A stretch of DNA of 64,000 nucleotides from Microbacterium sp. SORGH_AS_0888 (GCF_030818905.1 NZ_JAUTAZ010000001.1:3224001-3288000); one strand, 5' to 3'. Counted from the stretch's first letter, positions 16,166-24,625 are shown. The notes: generated from the sequence alone by a model not told the origin. Translations and numbers: made by a program.

Positions 16166-17080
16166 ATGTCTCACCCATCCGCCTCGCTCGCCGACGGCTC
16201 CCTCCCTCGTCCTCCCCTCGTCGTCGGCATCGTGGGCGCCGGGCTGATGGGCGCCGGCATCGCCCAGGTCGCTGCCGTCGCCGGGCACACCGTGCGCCTG
16301 ACGGATGTCGCCCCCGGCGCTGCCGAGGCGGCGCGCGAGGCGATCGCCGCTCGACTCGCCGCTGCGCGCGACCGCGGGCGCATCTCCGCCGAACTCGCCA
16401 GTGACGCGCTCGAACGCGTCTCTGCCGTCGACGATCTCGCGTCGCTGGCCGACGCCGCGATCGTCGTGGAGGCGGTGATCGAAGACCTGGCGATCAAGCG
16501 AGAACTGTTCGCGCACGTGGAGGAGGTCGTGACGGACGACGCGATCCTCGCGTCCAACACGAGCTCGCTCCCCATCACCCACATCGCCGGACGCACCCGC
16601 AACGCCGCGCGAGTGATCGGCACGCACTTCTTCTCGCCTGTCCCGGCGATGGCGTTGTGCGAGATCGTCCGTGGCTCGGCGACCTCGGACGCGACGGTCG
16701 CACGTACGGTCGCGTTCGTCGAGTCCCTCGGCAAGGAGCCGATCGTGGTCTCCCGGGACGACCCCGGCTTCGTGACCTCCCGACTGATCACCGTGCTGAC
16801 GCAGGAGGCGGCGCGCATCGTGGAGTCTGGTCTGGCGACACCCGAGGACGTCGATCGTGCGTGTGTTCTCGCATTCGGGCACGCGCTCGGGCCTCTCGCG
16901 ACGCTCGACCTGACGGGGATCGACGTCGCGGTGAACGCCGGCGCGGCGATCCGGGAGGCCTCCGGGGACCCGCGATTCGAGCCGCCGTTCCTTCTCAAGC
17001 GGATGGTGGCCGCGGGGCGTCTCGGTCGCAAGTCGGGCCGAGGGTTCTTCGACTACGACCGGGAGGTGTCGCGTGGCTGA
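16166..17080 (+). CDS. 3-hydroxyacyl-CoA dehydrogenase
   Basis: 304-residue NAD-dependent dehydrogenase of the HBD/FadB2 type, a stand-alone enzyme of normal length. The N-terminal Rossmann motif GIVGAGLMGAGIAQ, the catalytic region NTSSLPITHIA with GTHFFSPVP, and the C-terminal helix-rich domain (GFVTSRL, KSGRGFFDYD) are all visible. It oxidises (S)-3-hydroxyacyl-CoA to 3-oxoacyl-CoA in the cytoplasm. ATG 16166 follows ACGGAG at six bases. First gene of a three-gene beta-oxidation operon behind operator C; its stop overlaps the next gene. Confidence 0.9.
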   Translation: MSHPSASLADGSLPRPPLVVGIVGAGLMGAGIAQVAAVAGHTVRLTDVAPGAAEAAREAIAARLAAARDRGRISAELASDALERVSAVDDLASLADAAIVVEAVIEDLAIKRELFAHVEEVVTDDAILASNTSSLPITHIAGRTRNAARVIGTHFFSPVPAMALCEIVRGSATSDATVARTVAFVESLGKEPIVVSRDDPGFVTSRLITVLTQEAARIVESGLATPEDVDRACVLAFGHALGPLATLDLTGIDVAVNAGAAIREASGDPRFEPPFLLKRMVAAGRLGRKSGRGFFDYDREVSRG

Positions 17081-17873
17081 GATCAACGAGGTCGTGGCCG
17101 TCGAACGGATCGACCACGTCCTGGTCGTCACGATCCGGCGTCCGGAAGCATTGAACGCCGTGAACGCCGCCGTGAGCACAGGCGTCGCCCGGGCGATGGA
17201 GCTGTCGGAGTCGGATGTCGACATCCGGGCGGTCGTCATCACCGGCGCGGGGGAGCGGGCGTTCTGCGTCGGCGCGGATCTGAAGGCCCTCTCGGCGGGC
17301 GCGTCGGTGCTTCCCGATGATCCGGGCCTCGAGCGCTGGGGATTCGGAGGGTGCACCGGGCGATACGGCACGAAGCCGCTCATCGCCGCCGTCAACGGAC
17401 TCGCTCTCGGCGGTGGCCTCGAGATCTGCCTGATGGCGGACGTGATCGTCGCCGATGAGCGGGCATCGTTCGCGCTGCCCGAGGTCACCCGTGGGATCAT
17501 CGCGGCGATGGGCGGGGTCGTCCGGCTGTCCGAACGTCTTCCCCAGACGGTGGCGTGGGAGATGATCCTGTCGGGCGAGTCCATCGATGCCGCTCGTGCC
17601 CACCAGCTCGGCCTCGTGTCACGGCTGGCTCCCGCGGGCTCCGTGCGGGAGGTCGCGCTGGAGGTCGCTGCCGCCATCTCGCGCGCCGCCCCGCTGGCCG
17701 TCCAGGCCAGCAAGCGCATCGCGCGGGGGATCGTGGACGGTGCCGTGGCGGCCGAGTCCGGTCCCCTCGCCCTGAGCGACGCCGAGCATCAGCGCGTGCT
17801 CGAGACGGAGGACAGTCGCGAGGGGCCGCGCGCGTTCGTCGAGCGGCGACCGCCGTCGTGGTCCGCGCGGTGA
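17073..17873 (+). CDS. Enoyl-CoA hydratase
   Basis: 266 residues. Unlike the other two crotonase-fold proteins in the window, this one keeps both catalytic glutamates: GLALGGGLEICL and FALPEVTRG. The oxyanion segment is FCVGADLKALSAG. It should add water to a trans-2-enoyl-CoA, or act as a hydratase/aldolase on an aryl-enoyl-CoA; the two activities cannot be told apart by eye. GTG 17073 overlaps the dehydrogenase stop by eight bases. Fifteen bases separate it from the thiolase gene. Confidence 0.88.
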   Translation: MAEINEVVAVERIDHVLVVTIRRPEALNAVNAAVSTGVARAMELSESDVDIRAVVITGAGERAFCVGADLKALSAGASVLPDDPGLERWGFGGCTGRYGTKPLIAAVNGLALGGGLEICLMADVIVADERASFALPEVTRGIIAAMGGVVRLSERLPQTVAWEMILSGESIDAARAHQLGLVSRLAPAGSVREVALEVAAAISRAAPLAVQASKRIARGIVDGAVAAESGPLALSDAEHQRVLETEDSREGPRAFVERRPPSWSAR

Positions 17874-17888
17874 GAGAGGAGTGAGCGA

Positions 17889-19100
17889 ATGAGCGACTAC
17901 AAGGATGACGATGTCCTGATCGCCTCGGTGGTGCGCACCCCCATCGGCCGTGCGAGGAAGGGAAGTCTCGTATCGGTGCGTGCCGATGATCTCGCCGTGC
18001 AGGCGGTCTCCGCCGCACTGGCCGCCGTGCCGGAGATCCCGGTCGATGCGGTCGAGGACCTTTATCTCGGGTGCGCCGAGCCGGAGGACGAGCAGGGGCA
18101 GAACATGGCGCGCCGCGTCGCCGTGCTGCTCGGTCAGGACCGCCTGCCGGGCGCGACGGTCACGCGCTTCTGCGCCTCGTCGCTCCAGGCGCTGCGGATG
18201 GCCTTCCATGCCGTTCGCGCGGGGGAGGGCGACGTCTTCGTCGCCGCCGGGGTCGAGAGCGTGAGCCGCTACGTGGCCCGCGAGCAGCGTCCGCATCCGG
18301 CGTTCGAGGGCCCCGGAGCCCGGGCTCGGCAGCAGGCGGAGGGCGACTCCTGGGTCGACCCGCGCATGGAGGGAGAACTCCCCGACGTCTACGTGGCGAT
18401 GGGGCTGACGGCCGAGTTCGTCGCGCGACGTCATGGAGTGGGCCGGGAGGATCAGGACGCTCTCGCCCTCCGTTCGCAGCGGCGCGCGGCCGGCGCGATC
18501 GCCTCGGGACTCTTCGCGCGGGAGATCGTCCCCGTCCGCCTCACGGACGGCACGATCGTGGATGCCGACGACTCCCCGCGGCCCGCAACCACCCGAGAGG
18601 GGCTGGCGGCGTTGCCGCCCGCGTTCGTGCCCCACGGCACGGTCACGGCCGGCAACGCGTGCCCGCTCAACGACGGCGCGTCGGCTGCTGTCGTGGTCAG
18701 CGGGCGCACCGCCCGGGCCACGGGTCTCGTGCCGCGTGCGCGCATCCTCTCGTCTGCCGTGGCGGGCGTCTCTCCGGAGATCATGGGGATGGGTCCCGTG
18801 CCCGCCATCCAGACGGCACTGGATCGAGCGGGCGCGCGTGTGGACGACATCGACGTCTTCGAGATCAACGAGGCGTTCGCCTCGCAGGTCGTCGCCTCGC
18901 AGCGTGCCCTCGGCATCGACGACGAGCGTCTCAATCCGCTGGGCGGAGCGATCGCGCTCGGACACCCGTTCGGAGCGACCGGTGTCCGCATGGTGGGAAC
19001 CCTGCTCAACGGGCTATCCGTGCGGGGTGGCACTCTCGGCGTGGCCGGGCTCTGCATCGGCGGCGGTCAGGGCATGGCCGTGGTGATCGAGGCGCTCTGA
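17889..19100 (+). CDS. Acetyl-CoA acyltransferase (thiolase)
   Basis: 403-residue thiolase II. The acyl-accepting Cys is in RFCASSLQA, and NEAFASQ, GGAIALGHPFGATG and the second active Cys in LCIGGGQG are in place. It cleaves a 3-oxoacyl-CoA with CoA to acetyl-CoA and a shortened acyl- or aroyl-CoA. ATG 17889 follows GAGAGGAG. Last gene of the operon; a perfect 15-bp hairpin follows the stop. Together with the preceding dehydrogenase and hydratase it completes a beta-oxidation turn that needs no acyl-CoA dehydrogenase if the substrate is already unsaturated. Confidence 0.9.
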   Translation: MSDYKDDDVLIASVVRTPIGRARKGSLVSVRADDLAVQAVSAALAAVPEIPVDAVEDLYLGCAEPEDEQGQNMARRVAVLLGQDRLPGATVTRFCASSLQALRMAFHAVRAGEGDVFVAAGVESVSRYVAREQRPHPAFEGPGARARQQAEGDSWVDPRMEGELPDVYVAMGLTAEFVARRHGVGREDQDALALRSQRRAAGAIASGLFAREIVPVRLTDGTIVDADDSPRPATTREGLAALPPAFVPHGTVTAGNACPLNDGASAAVVVSGRTARATGLVPRARILSSAVAGVSPEIMGMGPVPAIQTALDRAGARVDDIDVFEINEAFASQVVASQRALGIDDERLNPLGGAIALGHPFGATGVRMVGTLLNGLSVRGGTLGVAGLCIGGGQGMAVVIEAL

Positions 19101-19110
19101 GGTCCGTAGA

Positions 19111-19145
19111 CCGTGGGGAGGGCGGATGCGCCGCCCTCCCCACGG
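19111..19145. terminator. Bidirectional hairpin terminator
   Basis: CCGTGGGGAGGGCGG (19111-19125) pairs perfectly with CCGCCCTCCCCACGG (19131-19145) around ATGCG. It lies between the convergent thiolase and aldehyde dehydrogenase genes. Confidence 0.8.
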
Positions 19146-19148
19146 GGA

Positions 19149-20603
19149 TCAGAACGGATACGGGGCGATCGACGGCCGCACGGTCAGCCACTGCGTCTCC
19201 GTGAACGCCTCGATGTTGGCTGCGGCTCCGCCGAAGCGCGACCCGGTGCCGGAGGCGCGGACGCCGCCGAAGGGAGCGTTCGCCTCGTCCGAGACTGTCT
19301 GCTCGTTGATGTGCACGATGCCGCTCGGGACGGCATCCGCGACCTCCATCGCGAGTCCGACATCGCCGAGGACGCCGAGGGAGAGACCGTACTCGCTCTC
19401 GCTCGCGAGGGCGACCGCCTCGTCGATCGTCGCGAAGGAGCGCACGGGTGCGACGGGCCCGAAGATCTCCTCCGCCCAGGCGCGGTGGTGGCCCTGCACA
19501 TCGTCGAGCACCGTCGGGGCGTAGAACAGCCCCTCGTATGTGCCGCCGGCGGCGATACGGGCGCCGGCGGCGACCGAGTCCTGCACGATCGCGTGTACTC
19601 GTGAGCGCTGCCCCTCGTCGATGAGCGGCCCGAGGGCCACCTGCTGCGAGGCGGGGTCGCCGACCGGAAGGTGCGCCGCCTTCTCGGCGAGTGCCGCAAC
19701 GTAGTCCTCCTTGAGGCTCTCGTGGACGAGGTGGCGCCCCGTGGTCATGCAGATCTGACCCTGATGCATGTAGGAGCCGAACGCGCCCGCCGAGGCGGCG
19801 AGTGCCAGATCGGCGCCCGGGAGCACGATGAGCGCGTTGTTCCCGCCGAGCTCGAGATGCGTGCGCTTCAGGTGACGCGCGCCGAGCTCGCCGACGCGGC
19901 GCCCTGCGGCGGTCGAGCCGGTGAATGAGACGATGCGCACCTCGGGTGCCGTGACCACGGCCTCGCCCACATCGACGCCGCCGACGAGCAGCTGCAGCAC
20001 GCCGTCGGGCAGACCTGCTTCCTGGAAGACGCGTGCGAGTGCCACGCCACCGGACACCGCCGTGCGCGGGTCGGGTTTGAGCAACACGGCGTTGCCCAGT
20101 GCGAGCGCGGGGGCGACCGACCGGATCGACAGGATGAGGGGGAAGTTGAAGGGCGCGATGACGCTCACCACGCCGGCGGGACGCCGCCGTGCGAAGCTCC
20201 AACGCTGCTCCGACGAGGGAAGCACGTCTCCGGCCGGATGTGTCGGCAGCGCAGCGGCTTCGTAGCACTCGGCTGCGGCGATCGATACTTCCAGAGCCGC
20301 CTTGGGTGGGATCGAGCCGGCTTCGCGCACGATCCACGACTCGATCTCGGCAGCGTGCTGCGTCCACAGGTCTCCCGCTCGTCGCAGCACTGCGGCGCGC
20401 TCCGCCGGCGGGCGAGCCGCCCAGTCGCGCTGGGCCAGGGAGGCCGAGGCGCCGGCGCGTTGCGCGTCCTCCGCCGTCGCGAGGGCGACGTCTCCGAGAT
20501 GCTGTCCGGTTGCCGGCGCGATGACGGCGCGAACCTCGCTGCGCTGGCTCGGGGCTCTGTCGGGCTGCGTCCGGGGCCAGGTGTCGGGGGCGAGTAGGGT
20601 CAT
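19149..20603 (-). CDS. Aldehyde dehydrogenase, benzaldehyde/vanillin type
   Basis: 484-residue NAD(P)-dependent aldehyde dehydrogenase. The motifs are VVSVIAPFNFPLILS (cofactor site), SFTGSTAAG, the catalytic Glu in LELGGNNA and the catalytic Cys in HQGQICMTTGR. The stretches ALGNAVLLKPDPRTA and YMHQGQICM match the XylC/Vdh group that oxidises aromatic aldehydes to acids. ATG 20603 follows AAGGAGGAG; an upstream in-frame ATG at 20648 would lie in operator D and is rejected. Alone behind operator D. It would take an aryl aldehyde released by retro-aldol cleavage of a hydroxyacyl-CoA (inference). Confidence 0.88.
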   Translation of the reverse strand: MTLLAPDTWPRTQPDRAPSQRSEVRAVIAPATGQHLGDVALATAEDAQRAGASASLAQRDWAARPPAERAAVLRRAGDLWTQHAAEIESWIVREAGSIPPKAALEVSIAAAECYEAAALPTHPAGDVLPSSEQRWSFARRRPAGVVSVIAPFNFPLILSIRSVAPALALGNAVLLKPDPRTAVSGGVALARVFQEAGLPDGVLQLLVGGVDVGEAVVTAPEVRIVSFTGSTAAGRRVGELGARHLKRTHLELGGNNALIVLPGADLALAASAGAFGSYMHQGQICMTTGRHLVHESLKEDYVAALAEKAAHLPVGDPASQQVALGPLIDEGQRSRVHAIVQDSVAAGARIAAGGTYEGLFYAPTVLDDVQGHHRAWAEEIFGPVAPVRSFATIDEAVALASESEYGLSLGVLGDVGLAMEVADAVPSGIVHINEQTVSDEANAPFGGVRASGTGSRFGGAAANIEAFTETQWLTVRPSIAPYPF

Positions 20604-20630
20604 GATCTCCTCCTTGAGCGGGTATGCAGA

Positions 20631-20648
20631 TAGTCTAATCATTGACAA
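20631..20648. promoter_or_regulatory. Operator site D
   Basis: TAGTCTAATCATTGACAA: core GTCTA-N4-TTGAC, one base off the perfect dyad, with the same flanking bases as site C. It is 28 bases upstream of the aldehyde dehydrogenase start. Confidence 0.6.
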
Positions 20649-20965
20649 TCGACATCGGGCTTCCGGAGCGATGACCGTGGGTGTGCTTCAGGCTCGGTCT
20701 CGGCGGACATGACCACAGCGAGCTCAGCCGGTCTGTGCAACTGCTCCAGGGCTGGGCGTCCGTCAGTGGTGGCTCCCGAGAGCGTGCGAGCTCACCGGTG
20801 TCACGGAACATCGCACGAGCGAAGGCAAGCCGCGCCGCTGCGCGATCGAAGACGTCTGCGCGAACCGGATCGTGGGCTGTTCACTCTCGGATCGGATGAC
20901 CGCGAAGCCTGCTGTCGACGCGCTCCGCAGCTCAAGACGCTCGCGGTCGCGACGTCGGCGGCGGG
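20649..20965. other. Intergenic stretch without a recognised gene
   Basis: About 320 bases lie between the aldehyde dehydrogenase operator and the end of the iron-transport ATPase gene. The frames through it on both strands are Arg/Ser-rich and show no recognisable domain, and no clear hairpin or promoter was seen. It may contain decayed coding sequence. Confidence 0.4.
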
Positions 20966-21941
20966 TCAGAGCCTGCTCACGGTCACAGCAGGAAGGATAC
21001 GGCCCCGCACCGCCACCCCCACGCGCTGCCCCACCACGGGGTGTTCCGCGTACCCGGACACCTCGACAGCCGCCGTCTCGCCATCGTCGAACGCCACGCC
21101 GATCACCGCGCGGGAGCCTTCGTCGAGCGCGGCGGTGACACGCGCCCGCACGCCGCCCGTCGTGGTGAGCACCAGTTGCTCGGGGCGCACCCCCACTCCG
21201 CGGCCGCCGCCCAGCGCTGCGGGAAGCGGCACGACATCCCCCGCCAACGCGGCGACCGCCGGCGTCGCCGGTGAGCGGTAGATCGCCGCGGGAGTATCGA
21301 CCTGGGCCAGCAGCCCCCTCGAGGAAGACCGCCACCCGGTCGCCGGAGGCGAACGCTTCGGCGCGGTCGTGCGTGATCAGAAGCGCTGCCACGCCCGCCT
21401 CGCGAAGCAGCGCCAGCACGCCGTCGCGGACACCGGAGCGAAGTCCCGCATCCAGTGCGTTGAACGGCTCGTCGAGCAGCACCACCGTCGGCTCCGGGGC
21501 GAGCGCACGCGCTACCGCCACGCGCTGACGCTGACCACCCGACAGTTCGTGCGGCATCCGGTGGGCAAGGTCGTCGAGGTGCACCAAGGCGAGCAAGCGC
21601 CGGACATCCGGGTGCTCCGCCGCCCGGCGGGCGCGCACGCCGCGCAAGCCATAGGCGATGTTGGCCGCGACGCTCAGCCCGGGGAACAACGCGCCCTCCT
21701 GGGCGACGAGACCGATGCGGCGACGGTGCGCGGGCACGTGGGTGAGGTCGCGACCACCCGACAGGACACGACCGGAGGTCAGCGGGTGCAGCCCCGCGAT
21801 CATGCGCAACAGCGTGGTCTTGCCGCTCCCCGACGGCCCCAGCACCGAGACGATCTCGCCACGATCGACAGCTAGGTCGACGCCGCGCACCACCGAGGCC
21901 GCACCGTATCCCCCCGAGACGTCGCGCAGGTGGAGGGTCAT
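20966..21941 (-). pseudogene. fbpC: Iron(III) ABC importer ATPase, frameshifted
   Basis: FbpC-type ATPase with Walker A GPSGSGKTT, signature LSGGQRQRVAVARAL, Walker B VVLLDEPFNALD and switch His in ITHDRAEA. Reading breaks after DRVAVFLEG: the expected continuation (LLAQVDTPAAIYRSP and a C-terminal TOBE-like domain with GVRPEQLVL) is in another frame and ends at 20966. One base too many in the C5 run at 21314-21318 (G5 on the coding strand) explains it; with four, the protein is whole at about 324 residues. It is either a sequencing or assembly error, a true null mutation, or a slippery site. ATG 21941 overlaps the permease stop (ATGA). Confidence 0.8.
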
Positions 21942-23443
21942 CGCGGGTCCTTCCCGATCGAACGGATGCCGTGAGCCACAGCGAGAGCGGGGATCAGCCC
22001 CACGGCGATGAGCAGCAGCGCCGGCAGCGCTGCGGCCCCGTAGGCCCCGACGCTCGTCGCGCGCCACAGCTCGGTGGCGAGCGTGTCGACGCCGATGGGG
22101 CGCAGCAGCAGTGTGGCCGGCAACTCCTTCATCACCGCCGCGAGCACGAGCACCCCGCCGGCGAGGATTCCCGGTGCTGCCAGCGGGAGTGTGATCCGCC
22201 GCCAGACGCGAGCGGGGGCGTCGCCCAGGCTGCCTGCGGCCTCTTCGAGTCCTCTCGGAGTCCCGGCGAATGCGGCGCGCTCCGAGCCGACCGCTTTGGG
22301 CAGGAAGAGCACGACGTAGGCGGCGATCAGCGCGAGGGGACCTTGGTAGGCCCCGGGTGCGACCGCCAGCGTGAGCGACACGAGGGCGAGCGCCACCACC
22401 AATCCTGGAAGGGCATGGCCCACGTAGGTGACCGCCTCGAGCGCGGTCACGAACCGCGAACGATGGCGCGCCGCGAGCCATGCGACCGGCAGCGCGGCGG
22501 CCACCGCGATCCCCGCGGCGACGAGCCCGAATGCGAGCGTCGTCGCGGCGGCAACGGCGAGGTCGACAGGCTCGGCGACATAGCGTTGCGTCGCAGGAAG
22601 GCGGGCGATCAGCGCGGTCGGCGGAACCACGACCGCGGCCACACCGACAGCCGCGAGCAGCAGCATCGCGCCCGCCGACCCGCCGCGACCGAGTCGGCGC
22701 GCGGCGACGGGCACCGCGCGCGCGTCGGTTCGCGCGGAGGAACGCCGACGCAGCACGCCCTCGACGAACACGCAGCCCAGGGCGAGAACGGCGAGCACCA
22801 GCGCCATCGCCGCCGACAGCGACCGGTCGAAGCCGCCGGTGAACTGCGCGTAGATGCCGGTCGTGAGCGTGTCCACCCGCAGCAGAGCCGGTGCACCGAA
22901 GTCCGACAGCGAATAGAGGGCGACCAGGAGAGTGCCGGCAAGAGCCGCCGGCAGCACCTGGGGCAGGGTCGTCGTGCAGAAGGCGCGCAGCGGCGGGGTG
23001 CCGAGCGACACCGCGGCATCCGTCACCGCCCTGTCGGCACGGGCGAAGGCCGCCATCGCGGGCACGGTGACGTACGGCGCGGTCGATAGCACGAGCACGG
23101 CCACGAGCGGCCCCGCACCCGACAGGCCCGGGAACACTCCCATCCAGCCGAAGGCGGCGACGAAGCTCGGCACTGCCAGCGGAAGGCACGCGAGGATGCG
23201 CCAGAACGCGGCACCGGGCAGCGCGATGCCGGTCAGCAGCCAGGCTGTTCCCACCCCCAGCACGAGGGCTCCCGCGCTCGTCGCCGTCGTCACCCCGACG
23301 GTGGTCGCGAGCAGTTCGAGCGTGCGCGGGCGGATCAGCACGCTCGCCAACCGTTCCGGATCGGCAGCCACCACCCGCAGCACGAGGTGAACGAGAGGTG
23401 CGGCCGCGGCCGCACCCACGACGGCCGCCACGCACACCAGCAC
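21938..23443 (-). CDS. fbpB: Iron(III) ABC importer permease
   Basis: About 500-residue double permease of the FbpB/ThiP type, with two homologous halves of six helices and two EAA loops (SLGTPPLRAFCTTTLPQVLPA and GSLGDAPARVWRRITLPLAAPGI). It forms the channel for ferric iron delivered by the binding protein. The start is uncertain: the frame is open into the previous gene, no ATG lies where the first helix begins, and the GTG codons at 23443, 23437 and 23431 precede the first helix VLVCVAAVVG. The GTG at 23443 lies within the large hairpin at 23433-23478. The stop overlaps the ATPase start. Confidence 0.8.
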   Translation of the reverse strand: MLVCVAAVVGAAAAAPLVHLVLRVVAADPERLASVLIRPRTLELLATTVGVTTATSAGALVLGVGTAWLLTGIALPGAAFWRILACLPLAVPSFVAAFGWMGVFPGLSGAGPLVAVLVLSTAPYVTVPAMAAFARADRAVTDAAVSLGTPPLRAFCTTTLPQVLPAALAGTLLVALYSLSDFGAPALLRVDTLTTGIYAQFTGGFDRSLSAAMALVLAVLALGCVFVEGVLRRRSSARTDARAVPVAARRLGRGGSAGAMLLLAAVGVAAVVVPPTALIARLPATQRYVAEPVDLAVAAATTLAFGLVAAGIAVAAALPVAWLAARHRSRFVTALEAVTYVGHALPGLVVALALVSLTLAVAPGAYQGPLALIAAYVVLFLPKAVGSERAAFAGTPRGLEEAAGSLGDAPARVWRRITLPLAAPGILAGGVLVLAAVMKELPATLLLRPIGVDTLATELWRATSVGAYGAAALPALLLIAVGLIPALAVAHGIRSIGKDPR

Positions 23444-23478
23444 CGGGGTGCCCGAGTGGGCACCCCGGTGCTGGTGTG
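23433..23478. terminator. Strong intercistronic hairpin between fbpA and fbpB
   Basis: CACCAGCACCGGGGTGCCC (23435-23453) pairs perfectly with its complement at 23458-23476 around a GAGT loop; two further pairs extend it to 21 bp. It follows the binding-protein stop and overlaps the probable permease start. It could terminate most transcripts, or protect fbpA mRNA so that the binding protein exceeds the permease, or hide the permease start. Confidence 0.7.
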
Positions 23479-23490
23479 TCGAGACCCGGG

Positions 23491-24534
23491 TCAGAGCAGA
23501 CCCGCCTGGGTGAGCAGGGCGACGGTGTCCTGCACCGACGACAGCTGCGCGAGGTCGATGTCGGCACCGCCGAGTTCGTTCAGCGGGGGCACTCCGGTGG
23601 GACACGCCACGCCCTCGACGAGCGGGTACTCCGCGGTCTGTTCCGAGAAGTACGTCTGCGCGGGCTTCGACACGAGGAACGCCACGAACTCGCGGGCCTC
23701 GGGCGAGTCCGCACTCGATGCGAGCACGGCCGCGCCGGTGACGTTCACCAATGACGAGACCGAGCCCGGCTCACCGAACTTCAGCTGGGCGCGCAGCGTC
23801 GTCGGGTCCTGCTCGGATCGCGCCCAGTAGTAGTGGTTGATGAGGCCGAGGGGCACGACACCCGTGTTCACGGCCTCGAGGATCTCGCCGTTCTTGGCGT
23901 AGGTCTGCACGTTGTTCGCGACCATCCCTTCGACCCACTGACGGGCTCGGTCTTCGCCCTCAGCCACGCGCAAGGCGGTGACGAAAGCCTGGAACGACGC
24001 GTTCGAGGGGGCGATGGCGACCTTGCCGTTCCATTCCGGCTTGGTCAGCTCCCACACATCGGCGGGGATCTGGGCGGCCGTGTAGGCCTGGCTGTCGTAG
24101 GCGATCACCCGTGCGCGACCGGTGAGGCCGACCCACGATCCATCCTTCGAGGTGTATTGCTCGGGGACGACCGCCGTGACCTCTGTGGGGAGGGAGGCGA
24201 GCAGGCCTTCGGCCGCGAGCACGCCGAGGGAGCCGGAATCCTGGGAGAGGAAGACCTGGGCGGGGGTGCGATCGCCCTCTTCGAGCAGCTGTGCGGCCAG
24301 TTCGGTGGAGCCGGCGTACCGCACCTCGACGTCGATGCCGGAGGCCGTCTCGAACTGCTCGATGAGCGGCGCGATGAGTTCTTCGTCTCGACCCGAGTAG
24401 AGCGTGAGGGTGCGTTCCTCATCGGCACCGGTTTCGGCGGGGGCGGAGGTGGGGGCGCCGGAGCACGACGATAGAGCGAGGGCTCCGGCGAGGGCGAGTG
24501 CGAGCGCGCTCGCGGTGGATCGGAAGCGGGGCAT
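23491..24534 (-). CDS. fbpA: Iron(III) ABC importer binding lipoprotein
   Basis: 347-residue substrate-binding protein of the FbpA group. The signal peptide ends in lipobox LSSC (Cys 24). The mature protein opens with LTLYSGRDEELIAPL, typical of the family, and keeps the paired tyrosines in NHYYWARSEQ that bind ferric iron, so Fe(III) is the likely cargo. First gene of fbpABC. Upstream at 24576-24594 is a DtxR/IdeR-like iron box, so expression should rise in iron shortage. It is divergent from a two-component system gene. Confidence 0.88.
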   Translation of the reverse strand: MPRFRSTASALALALAGALALSSCSGAPTSAPAETGADEERTLTLYSGRDEELIAPLIEQFETASGIDVEVRYAGSTELAAQLLEEGDRTPAQVFLSQDSGSLGVLAAEGLLASLPTEVTAVVPEQYTSKDGSWVGLTGRARVIAYDSQAYTAAQIPADVWELTKPEWNGKVAIAPSNASFQAFVTALRVAEGEDRARQWVEGMVANNVQTYAKNGEILEAVNTGVVPLGLINHYYWARSEQDPTTLRAQLKFGEPGSVSSLVNVTGAAVLASSADSPEAREFVAFLVSKPAQTYFSEQTAEYPLVEGVACPTGVPPLNELGGADIDLAQLSSVQDTVALLTQAGLL

Positions 24535-24575
24535 GGGGACTCCTGAGTGGGACGGTGCGGGACGTCGCGACTCAC

Positions 24576-24594
24576 TGAGGCTAGCCTTACCTTT
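24576..24594. promoter_or_regulatory. DtxR/IdeR-type iron box
   Basis: TGAGGCTAGCCTTACCTTT agrees with the published actinobacterial iron-box consensus (TTAGGTTAGGCTAACCTAA) at 13 of 19 positions. It lies 42 bases upstream of fbpA and 32 bases upstream of the divergent response-regulator gene. Confidence 0.65.
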
Positions 24595-24605
24595 ATTGGC
24601 TTCCG

Positions 24606-24623
24606 CCCCCTAAAATGAGGGGG
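24606..24623 (+). promoter_or_regulatory. Short hairpin over a ribosome binding site
   Basis: CCCCC (24606-24610) can pair with GGGGG (24619-24623), which is the ribosome site of the response-regulator gene starting at 24626. It could dampen translation. The stem is only five pairs and may be chance. Confidence 0.3.
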
Positions 24624-24625
24624 TC

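Noticed and set aside
17889..17915. The thiolase begins MSDYKDDDV, close to the FLAG epitope DYKDDDDK.
   Set aside because: The fourth Asp and Lys are replaced by Val-Leu and the sequence runs directly into the ordinary first strand of a thiolase, so it is a chance likeness and not an engineered tag.
20763..23567. A 934-codon open frame on the minus strand.
   Set aside because: It starts as a wrong-frame reading of the permease, becomes the real ATPase only from 21941 and leaves it again at the frameshift; its ends have no protein-like sequence.
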